The notes under the pieces were generated by a model that searched no databases, had not been told where the DNA came from, and worked only from the letters and a program-made list of their open reading frames with translations. Both the position numbers and the translations under genes were made by a program. This document shows positions 1 to 6,820 of a DNA stretch of 11,109 nt, one piece after another. Each line of letters begins with the position of its first letter. Within the stretch, counting starts at the first letter, position 1. Source of the DNA: Candidatus Bipolaricaulota bacterium (GTDB taxonomy: Bacteria > Bipolaricaulota > Bipolaricaulia > UBA7950 > UBA9294); NCBI GenBank assembly GCA_020350845.1, contig CP070725.1:1604178-1615286 (forward strand), given 5' to 3'.

Positions 1-271
1 CCGCTTCGCGGATCGTCGACAGCCGATGCGCGATCACCACCGACGTTCGCCCTTCCATGATCCGGTGGAGGGAGCGCTGGATGAGGCTCTCGGTGTGCGA
101 GTCGATGCTGGCCGTCGCCTCATCGAGGACAAGGATCGTCGGATCGAACGCGACGGCACGGGCGAACGATAGCAGCTGCCGCTCGCCGACCGACAGCGTG
201 ACGCCCCGCTCCTTGACCTCGGTGTGGTAGCCGTCGGGGAGTGCCTCGACGAAGTCGGCGTTGACGAACCG
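1..271. repeat. direct repeat, copy A (partner 402-672)
   Basis: Copy A aligns without gaps to 402-672, at an offset of 401 bases. By hand count, positions 1-109 are identical to 402-510, whereas 110-270 carry 24 differences in 161 bases (about 85% identity). Homology ends at about 271-274, where copy A switches into the 3' end of the full exporter gene. Both copies encode the signature to H-loop part of an ABC ATPase. Confidence 0.9.
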
Positions 272-272
272 G
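1..272 (-). pseudogene. 3'-partial fragment of a second TM288-type ABC exporter ATPase domain
   Basis: Read on the minus strand from about 271 in the frame whose first codon is CGG (271-269), this stretch stays open to the window edge. It encodes the end of an ABC ATPase domain: a segment reading RFVNADFVEALPDGYHTEV, the signature LSVGE, Walker B ILVLDEATASID and the H-loop VIAHRLST. Walker A and the Q-loop are missing because the homology starts abruptly at about 272. The protein differs from the same segment of the neighbouring full gene at only three residues (N for S, A for G, T for R). It is therefore a close paralog or a strain variant, cut at its 5' end. It cannot make a working ATPase by itself, and its C-terminus lies outside the window. 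The full-length gene upstream reads through it in a different frame. It could be a deletion remnant of a tandem paralog or a misassembly. Confidence 0.75.
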
Positions 273-2346
273 GCCCGAACGCCGTCTCGGCCTCCGCGTA
301 CTGCAGGCTGTGCAGCGCCGCGTAGAGCCCGCCGAGCTGTAGGAGCTCGTCGTGCGTCCCCTGCTCCACCAGCCGCCCCTTGTGAAGGACAAGGATCTTG
401 TCCGCTTCGCGGATCGTCGACAGCCGATGCGCGATCACCACCGACGTTCGCCCTTCCATGATCCGGTGGAGGGAGCGCTGGATGAGGCTCTCGGTGTGCG
501 AGTCGATGCTCGCCGTCGCCTCGTCGAGGACGAGGATCCTCGGGTCGAAGGCGACGGCACGCGCGAACGACAGCAACTGCCGTTCGCCAACGGAGAGCGT
601 CACCCCGCGTTCCTTGACCTCGGTGTGATAGCCGTCGGGAAGCCCCTCGACGAAGTCCGCGCTGACGAAGCGCGCGGCGGCGATCGCCTCCTCTTCGGGG
701 ATCTCCGAGCGAAGGCGGATGTTGTCGAGGATGTCTCCCGAGAAGAGGAAGACATCCTGAAGGACGACCGCCATTTGCGAGCGCAACGCGGCGAGGTCGT
801 AGTCCTCGATCGGAACGCCGTCGAGCAGGATCTCGCCCTCCTGGATCGGGTACAAGCGCAACAGGATGCGGATGATCGTCGTCTTCCCCGAACCGGTCGG
901 GCCGACGATCGCCACCCGCTCCCCGGGGGCGACGGAGAACGACACGTTCTTGAGAATCCACTCGCCCTCGTTGTAGGCGAACGACACGTCGCGGAACTCG
1001 ATCCGCCCCTCGGCGTCGTCCAAGGACCGGCCGTCGCCGCGGGGCTCCTCCTCCTCGTCCATGAGAAGGAAGATGCGCTCGGACGATGCCATCGCCGCCT
1101 GGAGGACGTTGTAGCCCTCCGAGAGGTGGAGGATCGGCTCGAACAGCATCCGCACATACTGGATGAACGCCGTCAGCGCGCCGAGGGAGAGGCTGCCGCG
1201 AAGGACGTTCAGGCCGCCGTACCACACGACGAGCGCGACGGCGAACGAGCTGAGGAAGCTCATCAGCGGGCGGAAGACGGCAAACGTGAGCAGCTGCCGC
1301 ATGTCCGCCTCGTACTTCTTGCGGTTGATCCCGAGGAAGCGCTCGTTCGCCTGCCGCTCCTGGACGAAGACCTGGATGATGCGCATCCCGGAGATGCTCT
1401 CCTGGAGGTAGGCGTTGAGCTGCGCGATCCGCCGACGCACCTCGCGATAGGCGACGCGAACGCGGTTCCGGAAGCGCCATGCGGCAAGAACGATAATCGG
1501 GAAGAGCGCGAGGACGACGAGCGCCAGCCTCCATTCGAGGTTGAACATCACGATCATCACGCCGATGACGAGGAACGCGTCGCGGAAGAGGTTCACGAGC
1601 ATGGTCGTGAACATCTCGTTGATCGCGGCGACATCATTCGTGGCGCGCGTCACCAGGCGGCCGACGGCGGTGCGATCGAAGAACCGCACGGGGAGGCGCA
1701 GGATGTGCCGGAAGAGCCCGCGCCGCATGTCGTACATCACGCGCTGTCCGGTGTACTGCAGGACGTAGACCTGAAGGACGCCGAACAGGAAGCGCGACAG
1801 AAGGGCCACGAAGAAGATCGCGGCGAGCCGTAGGATGCCCGCGATGGCGCCTCCACGAAGCTCGGTGAGGTCGCGCTGCGGGAGCTGCGACAGCCCCTCC
1901 TGACCGATGATGAAGCCCCCCGGAACCGAGAGGAAGAGCGCCGGGTGGCGCTCCGCGAGCGCCGATTGATCGTCGTTCTCCTCGACCCAGTAGTAGCGCT
2001 CCGCGGGCAGGCTTCCTGACCCTTCCCAGGCGCGTCGCAGCTCCGGGTCCACGGCCGCCACGGTGACGAGGTACCGTCCGTCGCCGAGATCGACCGGTTC
2101 GCCCTGGGTCGGCGCCTCGGACAGGGTGACGATGGCCCGCGGGAGGGTCATGTAGCTGTCGATCGCCGCCTTGGTGATGTACGGGATCACGAGCTGGATC
2201 CCCGCGAGGAACAGCGTGAGCAACACGGAGACCGCAAACAGCGCACGGTACGGCGTGAGGAAGCGCAGCAACCGGCGCATCAGCCGCAGGTCGAAGGCCT
2301 TGCCGAGGATCTCGTCGTCGTGCCCGTGGTGCCCGTGCCCGTTCAC
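34..2346 (-). CDS. Heterodimeric ABC exporter, catalytic (TM288-like) subunit, with aberrant C-terminus
   Basis: A half-transporter of the type IV ABC exporter fold (membrane domain plus ATPase) that should pair with the upstream gene's product in the inner membrane and export an unknown substrate. The 770-residue reading frame begins with GTG at 2346, overlapping the upstream stop (GTGA). Residues 1-12 are His-rich (HGHHGHDDE). TM1 is about 35-57, followed by a hydrophilic external segment of about 66-165, and TM2 starts near 168. Four more membrane helices run to about 405. The ATPase domain has Walker A GPTGSGKT (482-489), Q530, a non-canonical signature LSVGE (584-588), Walker B with catalytic E609 and H640. 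The consensus ATP site would use this Walker A/B with the partner's LSGGQ. The genuine protein seems to end near residue 690. The last roughly 78 residues are an Arg/Ser-rich out-of-frame reading of the duplicated ATPase fragment, not family sequence. Confidence 0.88.
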   Translation of the reverse strand: MNGHGHHGHDDEILGKAFDLRLMRRLLRFLTPYRALFAVSVLLTLFLAGIQLVIPYITKAAIDSYMTLPRAIVTLSEAPTQGEPVDLGDGRYLVTVAAVDPELRRAWEGSGSLPAERYYWVEENDDQSALAERHPALFLSVPGGFIIGQEGLSQLPQRDLTELRGGAIAGILRLAAIFFVALLSRFLFGVLQVYVLQYTGQRVMYDMRRGLFRHILRLPVRFFDRTAVGRLVTRATNDVAAINEMFTTMLVNLFRDAFLVIGVMIVMFNLEWRLALVVLALFPIIVLAAWRFRNRVRVAYREVRRRIAQLNAYLQESISGMRIIQVFVQERQANERFLGINRKKYEADMRQLLTFAVFRPLMSFLSSFAVALVVWYGGLNVLRGSLSLGALTAFIQYVRMLFEPILHLSEGYNVLQAAMASSERIFLLMDEEEEPRGDGRSLDDAEGRIEFRDVSFAYNEGEWILKNVSFSVAPGERVAIVGPTGSGKTTIIRILLRLYPIQEGEILLDGVPIEDYDLAALRSQMAVVLQDVFLFSGDILDNIRLRSEIPEEEAIAAARFVSADFVEGLPDGYHTEVKERGVTLSVGERQLLSFARAVAFDPRILVLDEATASIDSHTESLIQRSLHRIMEGRTSVVIAHRLSTIREADKILVLHKGRLVEQGTHDELLQLGGLYAALHSLQYAEAETAFGPGSSTPTSSRHSPTATTPRSRSGASRCRSASGSCYRSPVPSRSIRRSLSSMRRRPASTRTPRASSSAPSTGSWKGERRW
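402..672. repeat. direct repeat, copy B (within the full exporter gene)
   Basis: This is the partner of copy A, lying inside the intact ATPase domain of the minus-strand exporter gene (roughly residues 559-648). It continues smoothly into homologous ATPase sequence on both sides, so it is the resident copy and copy A is the truncated one. Confidence 0.9.
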
Positions 2347-4073
2347 TGGGAGGCCTGCCTCTCCGCCTGCTGCAGGCGCCAGATGCGCTGATAGACGCCG
2401 TCCGCCGCGATGAGCTTCTCGTGACGGCCCTGCTCCACGATCCGACCATGGTCGAGAACGATGATCCGATCAGCGTTTTGCACCGCAGAGATGCGGTGGG
2501 CAATGATCAGTGTCGTGCGGCCACGGAAGAACTCCCGCAGGTTCCCGAGCACGAACTCCTCGCGCTCCGCGTCCACCGCCGACAGCGGGTCGTCGAAGAT
2601 GACAATCCGTGGCTCGAGGAGCAGCGCGCGCGCGATCGCCACCCGCTGCTTCTGCCCACCCGACAGGGAGATCCCCCGTTCGCCGACGGTCGTCTCGTAT
2701 TGCTCGGGAAACTCCATGATCTCGTCGTGGATCCCCGCGAGCTTCGCCGCCCGCTCGATCGCGTCCTGCGCCGCATCCGGCCTGCCGAAGGCGATGTTCT
2801 CCGCGATCGTCGCCGAGAACAGGAACGGATCCTGGGGGACGAAGCCGATCGAGGATCGCAGGTCGGCAAGGGTCACATCGCGTACGTCCACGCCGCCGAG
2901 ACGTACGGTACCCACCGGAGGATCGAAGACGCGCGGGATGAGATGGGCGAGTGTGCTCTTCCCCGAGCCGGTGAGCCCGACCACGCCGAGCGTGGTCCCC
3001 TCCTCGACGGCGAGGTTGATGTCGCACAACGCCGGCTCTCCCCGGCGCCCGTTCCCCGAGGGATAGGCGAACGTGAGATTGCGGATCTCGATCGCCGCAT
3101 CCTGCAGCGGCCGCGGGCTCGCGGGATCGAGGATCTCCGCCTCTTCCCCCAGCAGCCGGTTGATGCGCCCGAGGGAGGCCGTGCCCCGCTGTAGGAGGTT
3201 CACCCCCCAGCCGATGGAGATCATCGGCCACGTCAGCATCAGCAGGTACTGGCTGAAGGCGACGAACTCCCCGAGGGAGATCCGCGTGCGCACCACTGCG
3301 ATGCCTCCGATCCAGAGAACGATCGCCAGCGATGCCCCGCTGAGGAGCTCGATCAGCGGATGGAACAGCCCCCAGATGCGCACGAGCGCCATGTTGCGGT
3401 CGACGAACTGCTGATTGGTCACCGCGAAGTCGCGCTCCGTGCCGGGCTCCTGCACGTAGGACTTGACGACGCGGATCCCGGAGACGTTCTCTCGAACCTT
3501 CTCCATCACCGCGGAGAAGGCCGCCTGGACCGCCTCGAACCGATGGTGGATGACCCGCCCGAAGAAGAGGAGGAAGACCGTGAGCACCGGCAGCGGAAGC
3601 ACCGCGTAGAGCGTTAGCCGCGGATCGATGGAGAGCATGATTCCCACGGCAACCGGGATCATGAACAGCGGATCTGCGAGGGTGAGGACGCCGAAGCCGC
3701 ACGCGCGGGTAACGGCGTCGACGTCGTTCGTCGCATGGGCCATGAGATCGCCGGTCTTGCGATCGTTGTAGAACGAGGCGGGAAGGCTCAACAGGTGGCC
3801 GTACAGCCGCGACCGGAGGTCGTACTCGATCCGCCGCGAGCTGCCGATGAAGAAGTAGCGCCACAGGAAGCGGAAGGCCATCACGACGACCGCCAGCCCG
3901 GTGATGATCAGTCCACTACGCCACAGGTCTCCCGTGCCCGCCGAGATGCGGTCGATCGCGTCGCGGATGACCAGGGGGACTGCGAGACCGGCCGCATCCA
4001 CCATCAGAAGGGACACGAAGCCAGCGAGCACCCGCCCACGATAGCGCCACAACCACTTCACCAGTTCACGCAT
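2343..4073 (-). CDS. Heterodimeric ABC exporter, degenerate-site (TM287-like) subunit
   Basis: A 576-residue half-transporter, the usual length for TM287/LmrC-type subunits: six membrane helices (about 15-300) followed by an ATPase domain. Visible motifs are Walker A GLTGSGKS (366-373), Q414 in FVPQDPFLFS, a canonical signature LSGGQ (470-474), Walker B RIVIFDD (489-495) and H526. The position after the Walker B Asp is Asp (D495), not the catalytic Glu, which marks this subunit as providing the degenerate ATP site. It is first in a minus-strand operon and overlaps the catalytic subunit gene by 4 bases, the TM287-then-TM288 order. The start is ATG at 4073; no purine-rich Shine-Dalgarno precedes it, the upstream bases being pyrimidine-rich on the coding strand. 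A drug, lipid or peptide could be the substrate; nothing here decides. Confidence 0.93.
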   Translation of the reverse strand: MRELVKWLWRYRGRVLAGFVSLLMVDAAGLAVPLVIRDAIDRISAGTGDLWRSGLIITGLAVVVMAFRFLWRYFFIGSSRRIEYDLRSRLYGHLLSLPASFYNDRKTGDLMAHATNDVDAVTRACGFGVLTLADPLFMIPVAVGIMLSIDPRLTLYAVLPLPVLTVFLLFFGRVIHHRFEAVQAAFSAVMEKVRENVSGIRVVKSYVQEPGTERDFAVTNQQFVDRNMALVRIWGLFHPLIELLSGASLAIVLWIGGIAVVRTRISLGEFVAFSQYLLMLTWPMISIGWGVNLLQRGTASLGRINRLLGEEAEILDPASPRPLQDAAIEIRNLTFAYPSGNGRRGEPALCDINLAVEEGTTLGVVGLTGSGKSTLAHLIPRVFDPPVGTVRLGGVDVRDVTLADLRSSIGFVPQDPFLFSATIAENIAFGRPDAAQDAIERAAKLAGIHDEIMEFPEQYETTVGERGISLSGGQKQRVAIARALLLEPRIVIFDDPLSAVDAEREEFVLGNLREFFRGRTTLIIAHRISAVQNADRIIVLDHGRIVEQGRHEKLIAADGVYQRIWRLQQAERQASQ

Positions 4074-4085
4074 GGGAAGGAAGGA

Positions 4086-4113
4086 ATGCTACCCGAAACG
4101 GAATCTCGCGCAA
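4086..4113 (-). promoter_or_regulatory. possible promoter of the ABC exporter operon
   Basis: On the minus strand a TTGCGC box (4113-4108) is followed after 16 bases by TAGCAT (4091-4086), matching four positions of TATAAT. Transcription would start about 5-8 bases before the ATG at 4073, which fits the missing Shine-Dalgarno and suggests a leaderless or very short-leader mRNA. It was found by eye only. Confidence 0.35.
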
Positions 4114-4136
4114 TCAGCACGCGCCCGCGCCGACTG

Positions 4137-4155
4137 TTGCCCGCCCTCCGGGCAA
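4137..4155. promoter_or_regulatory. inverted repeat over the -35/spacer: possible operator
   Basis: TTGCCCG (4137-4143) and CGGGCAA (4149-4155) form a perfect 7-base inverted repeat around a 5-base centre. It covers the -35 box and most of the spacer, a typical place for a repressor site. It lies between two divergent transporter operons, so one regulator could affect both. A chance GC-rich palindrome is possible; no regulator gene is nearby in the window. Confidence 0.35.
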
Positions 4156-4164
4156 AGGTATAAT
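4137..4164 (+). promoter_or_regulatory. sigma70-like promoter of the ABC importer operon
   Basis: TTGCCC at 4137-4142 and a perfect TATAAT at 4159-4164 are separated by 16 bases. The start would be near 4171, giving a leader of about 42 bases to the ATG at 4213. It lies in the 139-base region between the divergent exporter and importer operons, where no other gene is apparent. Confidence 0.6.
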
Positions 4165-4200
4165 CGAGCCCCAAAACCAAGAACAGAAGAGCAGAATCAC

Positions 4201-4206
4201 GAGAGG
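4201..4206 (+). promoter_or_regulatory. ribosome binding site deciding the solute-binding protein start
   Basis: GAGAGG lies 6 bases before the ATG at 4213 but directly against the alternative ATG at 4207. The spacing favours 4213. Confidence 0.5.
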
Positions 4207-4212
4207 ATGCGA

Positions 4213-5226
4213 ATGCGAACGCTGGTTGGCGTGTGGATGCTGCTCGTGCCCTTCTTGCTGGTCGTGCCCGCCCCCGGAGCCGACGCCGCTCCCGACCTGG
4301 TCGTCAGCCTCCCTCCCTTGATGAACTGTCTTCCGATCGCCCTCGCGAACACGTGGGAGCTGTTCGCGGAGGAGGGAATCGAGGTCCAGGTGATCGGCAT
4401 CAGCGACACCCAGGAGCGCAGCGCGGCACTGAGCACCGGTCATCTCGACGGCATGATGTGCGATGTCACGCGCGCCCTGCTCGACATCGGCGCGGGGCTC
4501 GACCTGGTGATCACCAGCGCCGCCGACCCCCCGGTGCAGACCGGAAGCGACCGGCTCGCCGTTGTCTCCCCGATCGGGTTCGAGGTCGACAGCTTCGACG
4601 CCGCCTTTGACAGCGGCTTCCGCATCGCGACCGTCTTCCAGAGCGATCTCGAGTACCAGATCGACGAGCTTCTCAGAAGCCTCGACTACGAGCTCGAGCC
4701 GAGTGCGACCTACGCCTTCTGGACCGATCTCCTGCAGATCGCGATCTGGTTCGGAGCGCAGTCCCTTCCGGTGGCCGCGTTCCCCGAGCCCTACCTGACC
4801 TACCTCACGACCTACGCGCCGGTCGGCGGGAGCCCGCTCGAGCTCAATGTGCTCTCCACCTTCGATGGCGTGGATCTCGTCCCCAGCGTGGTCGTCTTCC
4901 GCCGTGAGGTCGTGGACGAGTACCCCGAGGTTCTCGAGGCGTTCTACGCTGCCTATCGCCGGTCGATCGAGCGGATGAACACGATCGACCGCGCGGAACT
5001 CCTCGATGTGGCGATCGACACTGCCCTTGCGCTGTTCTTCCCCGGCTCGCCGAAGGAGGCGATCCCCGAGGAGGTCCTGCTGAGCATCGTGATCCCGATC
5101 TTCCAGCCGCCGGCCGTCCTCGATTCTGCTCACTTCGACGGCGTCTCCGCGTGGATGATCCGTCGTGGCTATGCGACGGCGACGCCGGCCTACGACGACG
5201 TCGTCACCCCACGCTTCGTCCCATGA
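4213..5226 (+). CDS. ABC importer periplasmic solute-binding protein (TauA/SsuA/NMT1 superfamily)
   Basis: A 337-residue secreted binding protein for the ABC importer encoded by the next two genes. From ATG 4213 it starts with a classic signal peptide: MR, then a hydrophobic core (about 3-20) and an Ala-rich cleavage region near ADA-A (23-26). There is no lipobox Cys, which suggests a soluble periplasmic protein and hence a diderm cell. The mature part resembles COG0715-type proteins: VVSLPPLMNCLPIALAN, then a helix ending in EEGIEVQVI, then AALSTGHLDGMMCDV, where a domain of this fold usually contacts ligand. I cannot assign the ligand; the family includes sulfonates, nitrate, bicarbonate, pyrimidine (thiamine precursor) and riboflavin binders. 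The frame is open upstream to 4072, but that part crosses the promoter and is not taken as coding. Its stop overlaps the ATPase start (ATGA). Confidence 0.8.
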   Translation: MRTLVGVWMLLVPFLLVVPAPGADAAPDLVVSLPPLMNCLPIALANTWELFAEEGIEVQVIGISDTQERSAALSTGHLDGMMCDVTRALLDIGAGLDLVITSAADPPVQTGSDRLAVVSPIGFEVDSFDAAFDSGFRIATVFQSDLEYQIDELLRSLDYELEPSATYAFWTDLLQIAIWFGAQSLPVAAFPEPYLTYLTTYAPVGGSPLELNVLSTFDGVDLVPSVVVFRREVVDEYPEVLEAFYAAYRRSIERMNTIDRAELLDVAIDTALALFFPGSPKEAIPEEVLLSIVIPIFQPPAVLDSAHFDGVSAWMIRRGYATATPAYDDVVTPRFVP

Positions 5227-5954
5227 TCGAGGTCGCGAACGTCAGCATCCGCTACGGCCGCGGCATCGACGCCGTGGACGCCGTGGAGGATGTCAGCTTC
5301 CGCGTGGAGAACGGCGGGAGTCTGGCGTTCATCGGCCCCTCGGGATGTGGGAAGACCACCCTCCTGTTCGGGATCGCGGGCCTCCTCGCGCCAATCGAGG
5401 GAGAGATCCTCGTCGACGGCACCCCGGTCACAGGGACGCGTCGCGAGATCGCACTGATCCTGCAGAACGCGGGGCTTCTTCCGTGGAAGACCGTCTGGCA
5501 GAACGCCAACCTGAGCCTCATGCTACGCCATGAGTATCCCCAGCGGACCGCCGAGACCGTGCTCCGCGATCTTCGGCTGCTCGACGTTCGCGGGCGGTTT
5601 CCGGCGGAGCTCTCGGAAGGGATGAAGCGCCGCGTCGGGATCGCCCGTGCGCTCTCGATGTCGCCGTCGGTGATGCTCATGGACGAGCCGCTCGCCTCTC
5701 TCGATACCCTCACGCGGGAGCGCATCCAGGACCTCTTCCTCACCCTATGGAAGGAGCACCGCTTCTCCCTGGTCCTGGTCACGCACGACATCGAGGAGGC
5801 GGCGTTCCTCGGGGAGACGATCGCCGTGCTCAGCGAGCGACCGGCGCAGATCAAGGAGATCGTCGACAACCCGGGCATGGGAGACGTCGACTACCGGACG
5901 ACGGCGGCGTTCCGCGAGACGTTGGGGAGGCTGCGGGAGGTGCTCGAGCGATGA
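5223..5954 (+). CDS. ABC importer ATPase (TauB/SsuB type)
   Basis: A 243-residue cytoplasmic ATPase energising the importer. Motifs: Walker A GPSGCGKT (38-45), Q81 in ILQNAGLLPW, signature LSEGM (130-134), Walker B VMLMDE (150-155) with catalytic E155, D-loop SLD and H188 in LVTHDIEEA. The order and the LLPWKTVWQN and HDIEEAAFL sequences are typical of nitrate/sulfonate/taurine-type import ATPases; the signature has Glu where LSGGM is usual. The start chosen is ATG 5223, overlapping the binding-protein stop. It has no obvious Shine-Dalgarno, so translation probably depends on coupling. The frame is open further upstream to 5151, but those residues overlap the previous gene and lie outside the family's N-terminus. 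Confidence 0.93.
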   Translation: MIEVANVSIRYGRGIDAVDAVEDVSFRVENGGSLAFIGPSGCGKTTLLFGIAGLLAPIEGEILVDGTPVTGTRREIALILQNAGLLPWKTVWQNANLSLMLRHEYPQRTAETVLRDLRLLDVRGRFPAELSEGMKRRVGIARALSMSPSVMLMDEPLASLDTLTRERIQDLFLTLWKEHRFSLVLVTHDIEEAAFLGETIAVLSERPAQIKEIVDNPGMGDVDYRTTAAFRETLGRLREVLER

Positions 5955-6784
5955 ACGGGCGGCAGGAGGCAAGCGAAACGCAGCCCCGGGGATCGCGGCT
6001 GTGGCGCGGGCTGCGACACCCGTTCACCCGGCGCGTGCTCACCTACCTCGTGAGCATCATCGTGTTGCTCGCGCTGTGGCAGCTCACGAGCGGCGTGGTT
6101 CACGCGATCAAAGGGCGCGCGCTCCTGCCGGGGCCGTTCCAGGCCTTCTCCGAGCTCATCCGCAGCATCGCCGAGATCCAGCACCACTTTTGGGTCAGCG
6201 CCGGACGGCTCGTCCTCGCGATGCTCATCGCGCTCGGCCTCGGCTATCCGCTCGGCCTCCTCGTCGGCCACGAGCGTCGCCTCGACCAGTTCGTCTCTCC
6301 GATGATCTACATCACCTACCCGATCCCGCAGGTCGCGTTCATCCTCTTCCTGTTCCTCGTCTTCGGCATCGGGAACGCCGTGAAGGTCGCCATCGTCGCC
6401 GTCGCCCTCTTCTTCCAGCTGCTCGTGTCGGCGCGTGGCGCGGCGAAGAACATCAGTCAGGAGTACATCACGAGCGTCCTCTCCGCAGGGGCGACGAGAC
6501 GGCAGGTCTACTGGCACGTGCTCCTTCCGGCAACGCTCCCCGACATCCTCACCAGCCTGCGCGTGAGCGTCGGGTTGGGGATGGCCTTCCTGTACATCGC
6601 GGAGACGAGTGCTGCGCTCGGCTCGGGCCTCGGCCGTTTCGTCAAGGGAAGCATGTACCGCCCGGCACTCGCGTCCGCGGGGATCGTCGCAATGGCCGCG
6701 CTGGGGCTGCTCCTCTACCTGCTCATCGACGTCCTCGAGCGTCTCGCCTGCCGCTGGAAGTACACCCAGCAGCGGCCTCGTTGA
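5951..6784 (+). CDS. ABC importer permease (TauC/SsuC type, BPD_transp_1)
   Basis: A 277-residue inner-membrane permease that should dimerise to form the importer channel. Hydrophobic segments lie near residues 28-48, 84-106, 116-137, 141-161, 200-220 and 240-262. The cytoplasmic coupling (EAA) loop is seen at about 171-200 as EYITSVLSAGATRRQVYWHV followed by LLPATLPDIL, with the conserved Gly at 180. The start ATG 5951 overlaps the ATPase stop (ATGA) and is preceded by a strong GGGAGGTG (5935-5942) with 8-base spacing, so this start is secure. It is the last gene of the operon. I see no T-tract terminator after it; the nadK promoter begins over its stop codon. Confidence 0.93.
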   Translation: MNGRQEASETQPRGSRLWRGLRHPFTRRVLTYLVSIIVLLALWQLTSGVVHAIKGRALLPGPFQAFSELIRSIAEIQHHFWVSAGRLVLAMLIALGLGYPLGLLVGHERRLDQFVSPMIYITYPIPQVAFILFLFLVFGIGNAVKVAIVAVALFFQLLVSARGAAKNISQEYITSVLSAGATRRQVYWHVLLPATLPDILTSLRVSVGLGMAFLYIAETSAALGSGLGRFVKGSMYRPALASAGIVAMAALGLLLYLLIDVLERLACRWKYTQQRPR

Positions 6785-6809
6785 CCGGATTCCGCCCGGC
6801 GGCTAGGAT
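6781..6809 (+). promoter_or_regulatory. promoter of nadK, overlapping the permease stop
   Basis: TTGACC (6781-6786) and TAGGAT (6804-6809) lie 17 bases apart, an ideal spacing. The -35 box contains the permease TGA. The predicted start near 6816 is about 5 bases before the nadK ATG and no Shine-Dalgarno is visible, so the message may be leaderless. An 11-base palindrome, CCGCC-C-GGCGG (6792-6802), sits in the spacer and may be chance. Confidence 0.5.
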
Positions 6810-6820
6810 CCTCACTACCG

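Noticed and set aside
1..672. Repeat at the left edge as a CRISPR array or mobile element
   Set aside because: There are only two copies, 401 bases apart. Both are coding ABC ATPase sequence, with no spacers, terminal inverted repeats or transposase.
352..1833. 493-codon plus-strand open frame antisense to the exporter
   Set aside because: It is low-complexity, charged sequence (runs of D, E, R, H) typical of the antisense of a GC-rich gene, and the opposite strand encodes clear ABC exporter motifs.
4072..4212. Upstream-extended start of the solute-binding protein (ATG 4072)
   Set aside because: It would put 47 residues before the signal peptide and run through the TATAAT promoter; the Shine-Dalgarno supports 4213.
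4114..5133. 339-codon minus-strand open frame opposite the solute-binding protein
   Set aside because: It is charged, motif-free sequence produced by GC-rich codon bias; the plus strand has a signal peptide, promoter and operon context.
6792..6802. CCGCC-C-GGCGG palindrome as a rho-independent terminator of the importer operon
   Set aside because: The stem is only 5 bases with a one-base loop and no T-run; it is more likely a promoter-spacer feature or chance.
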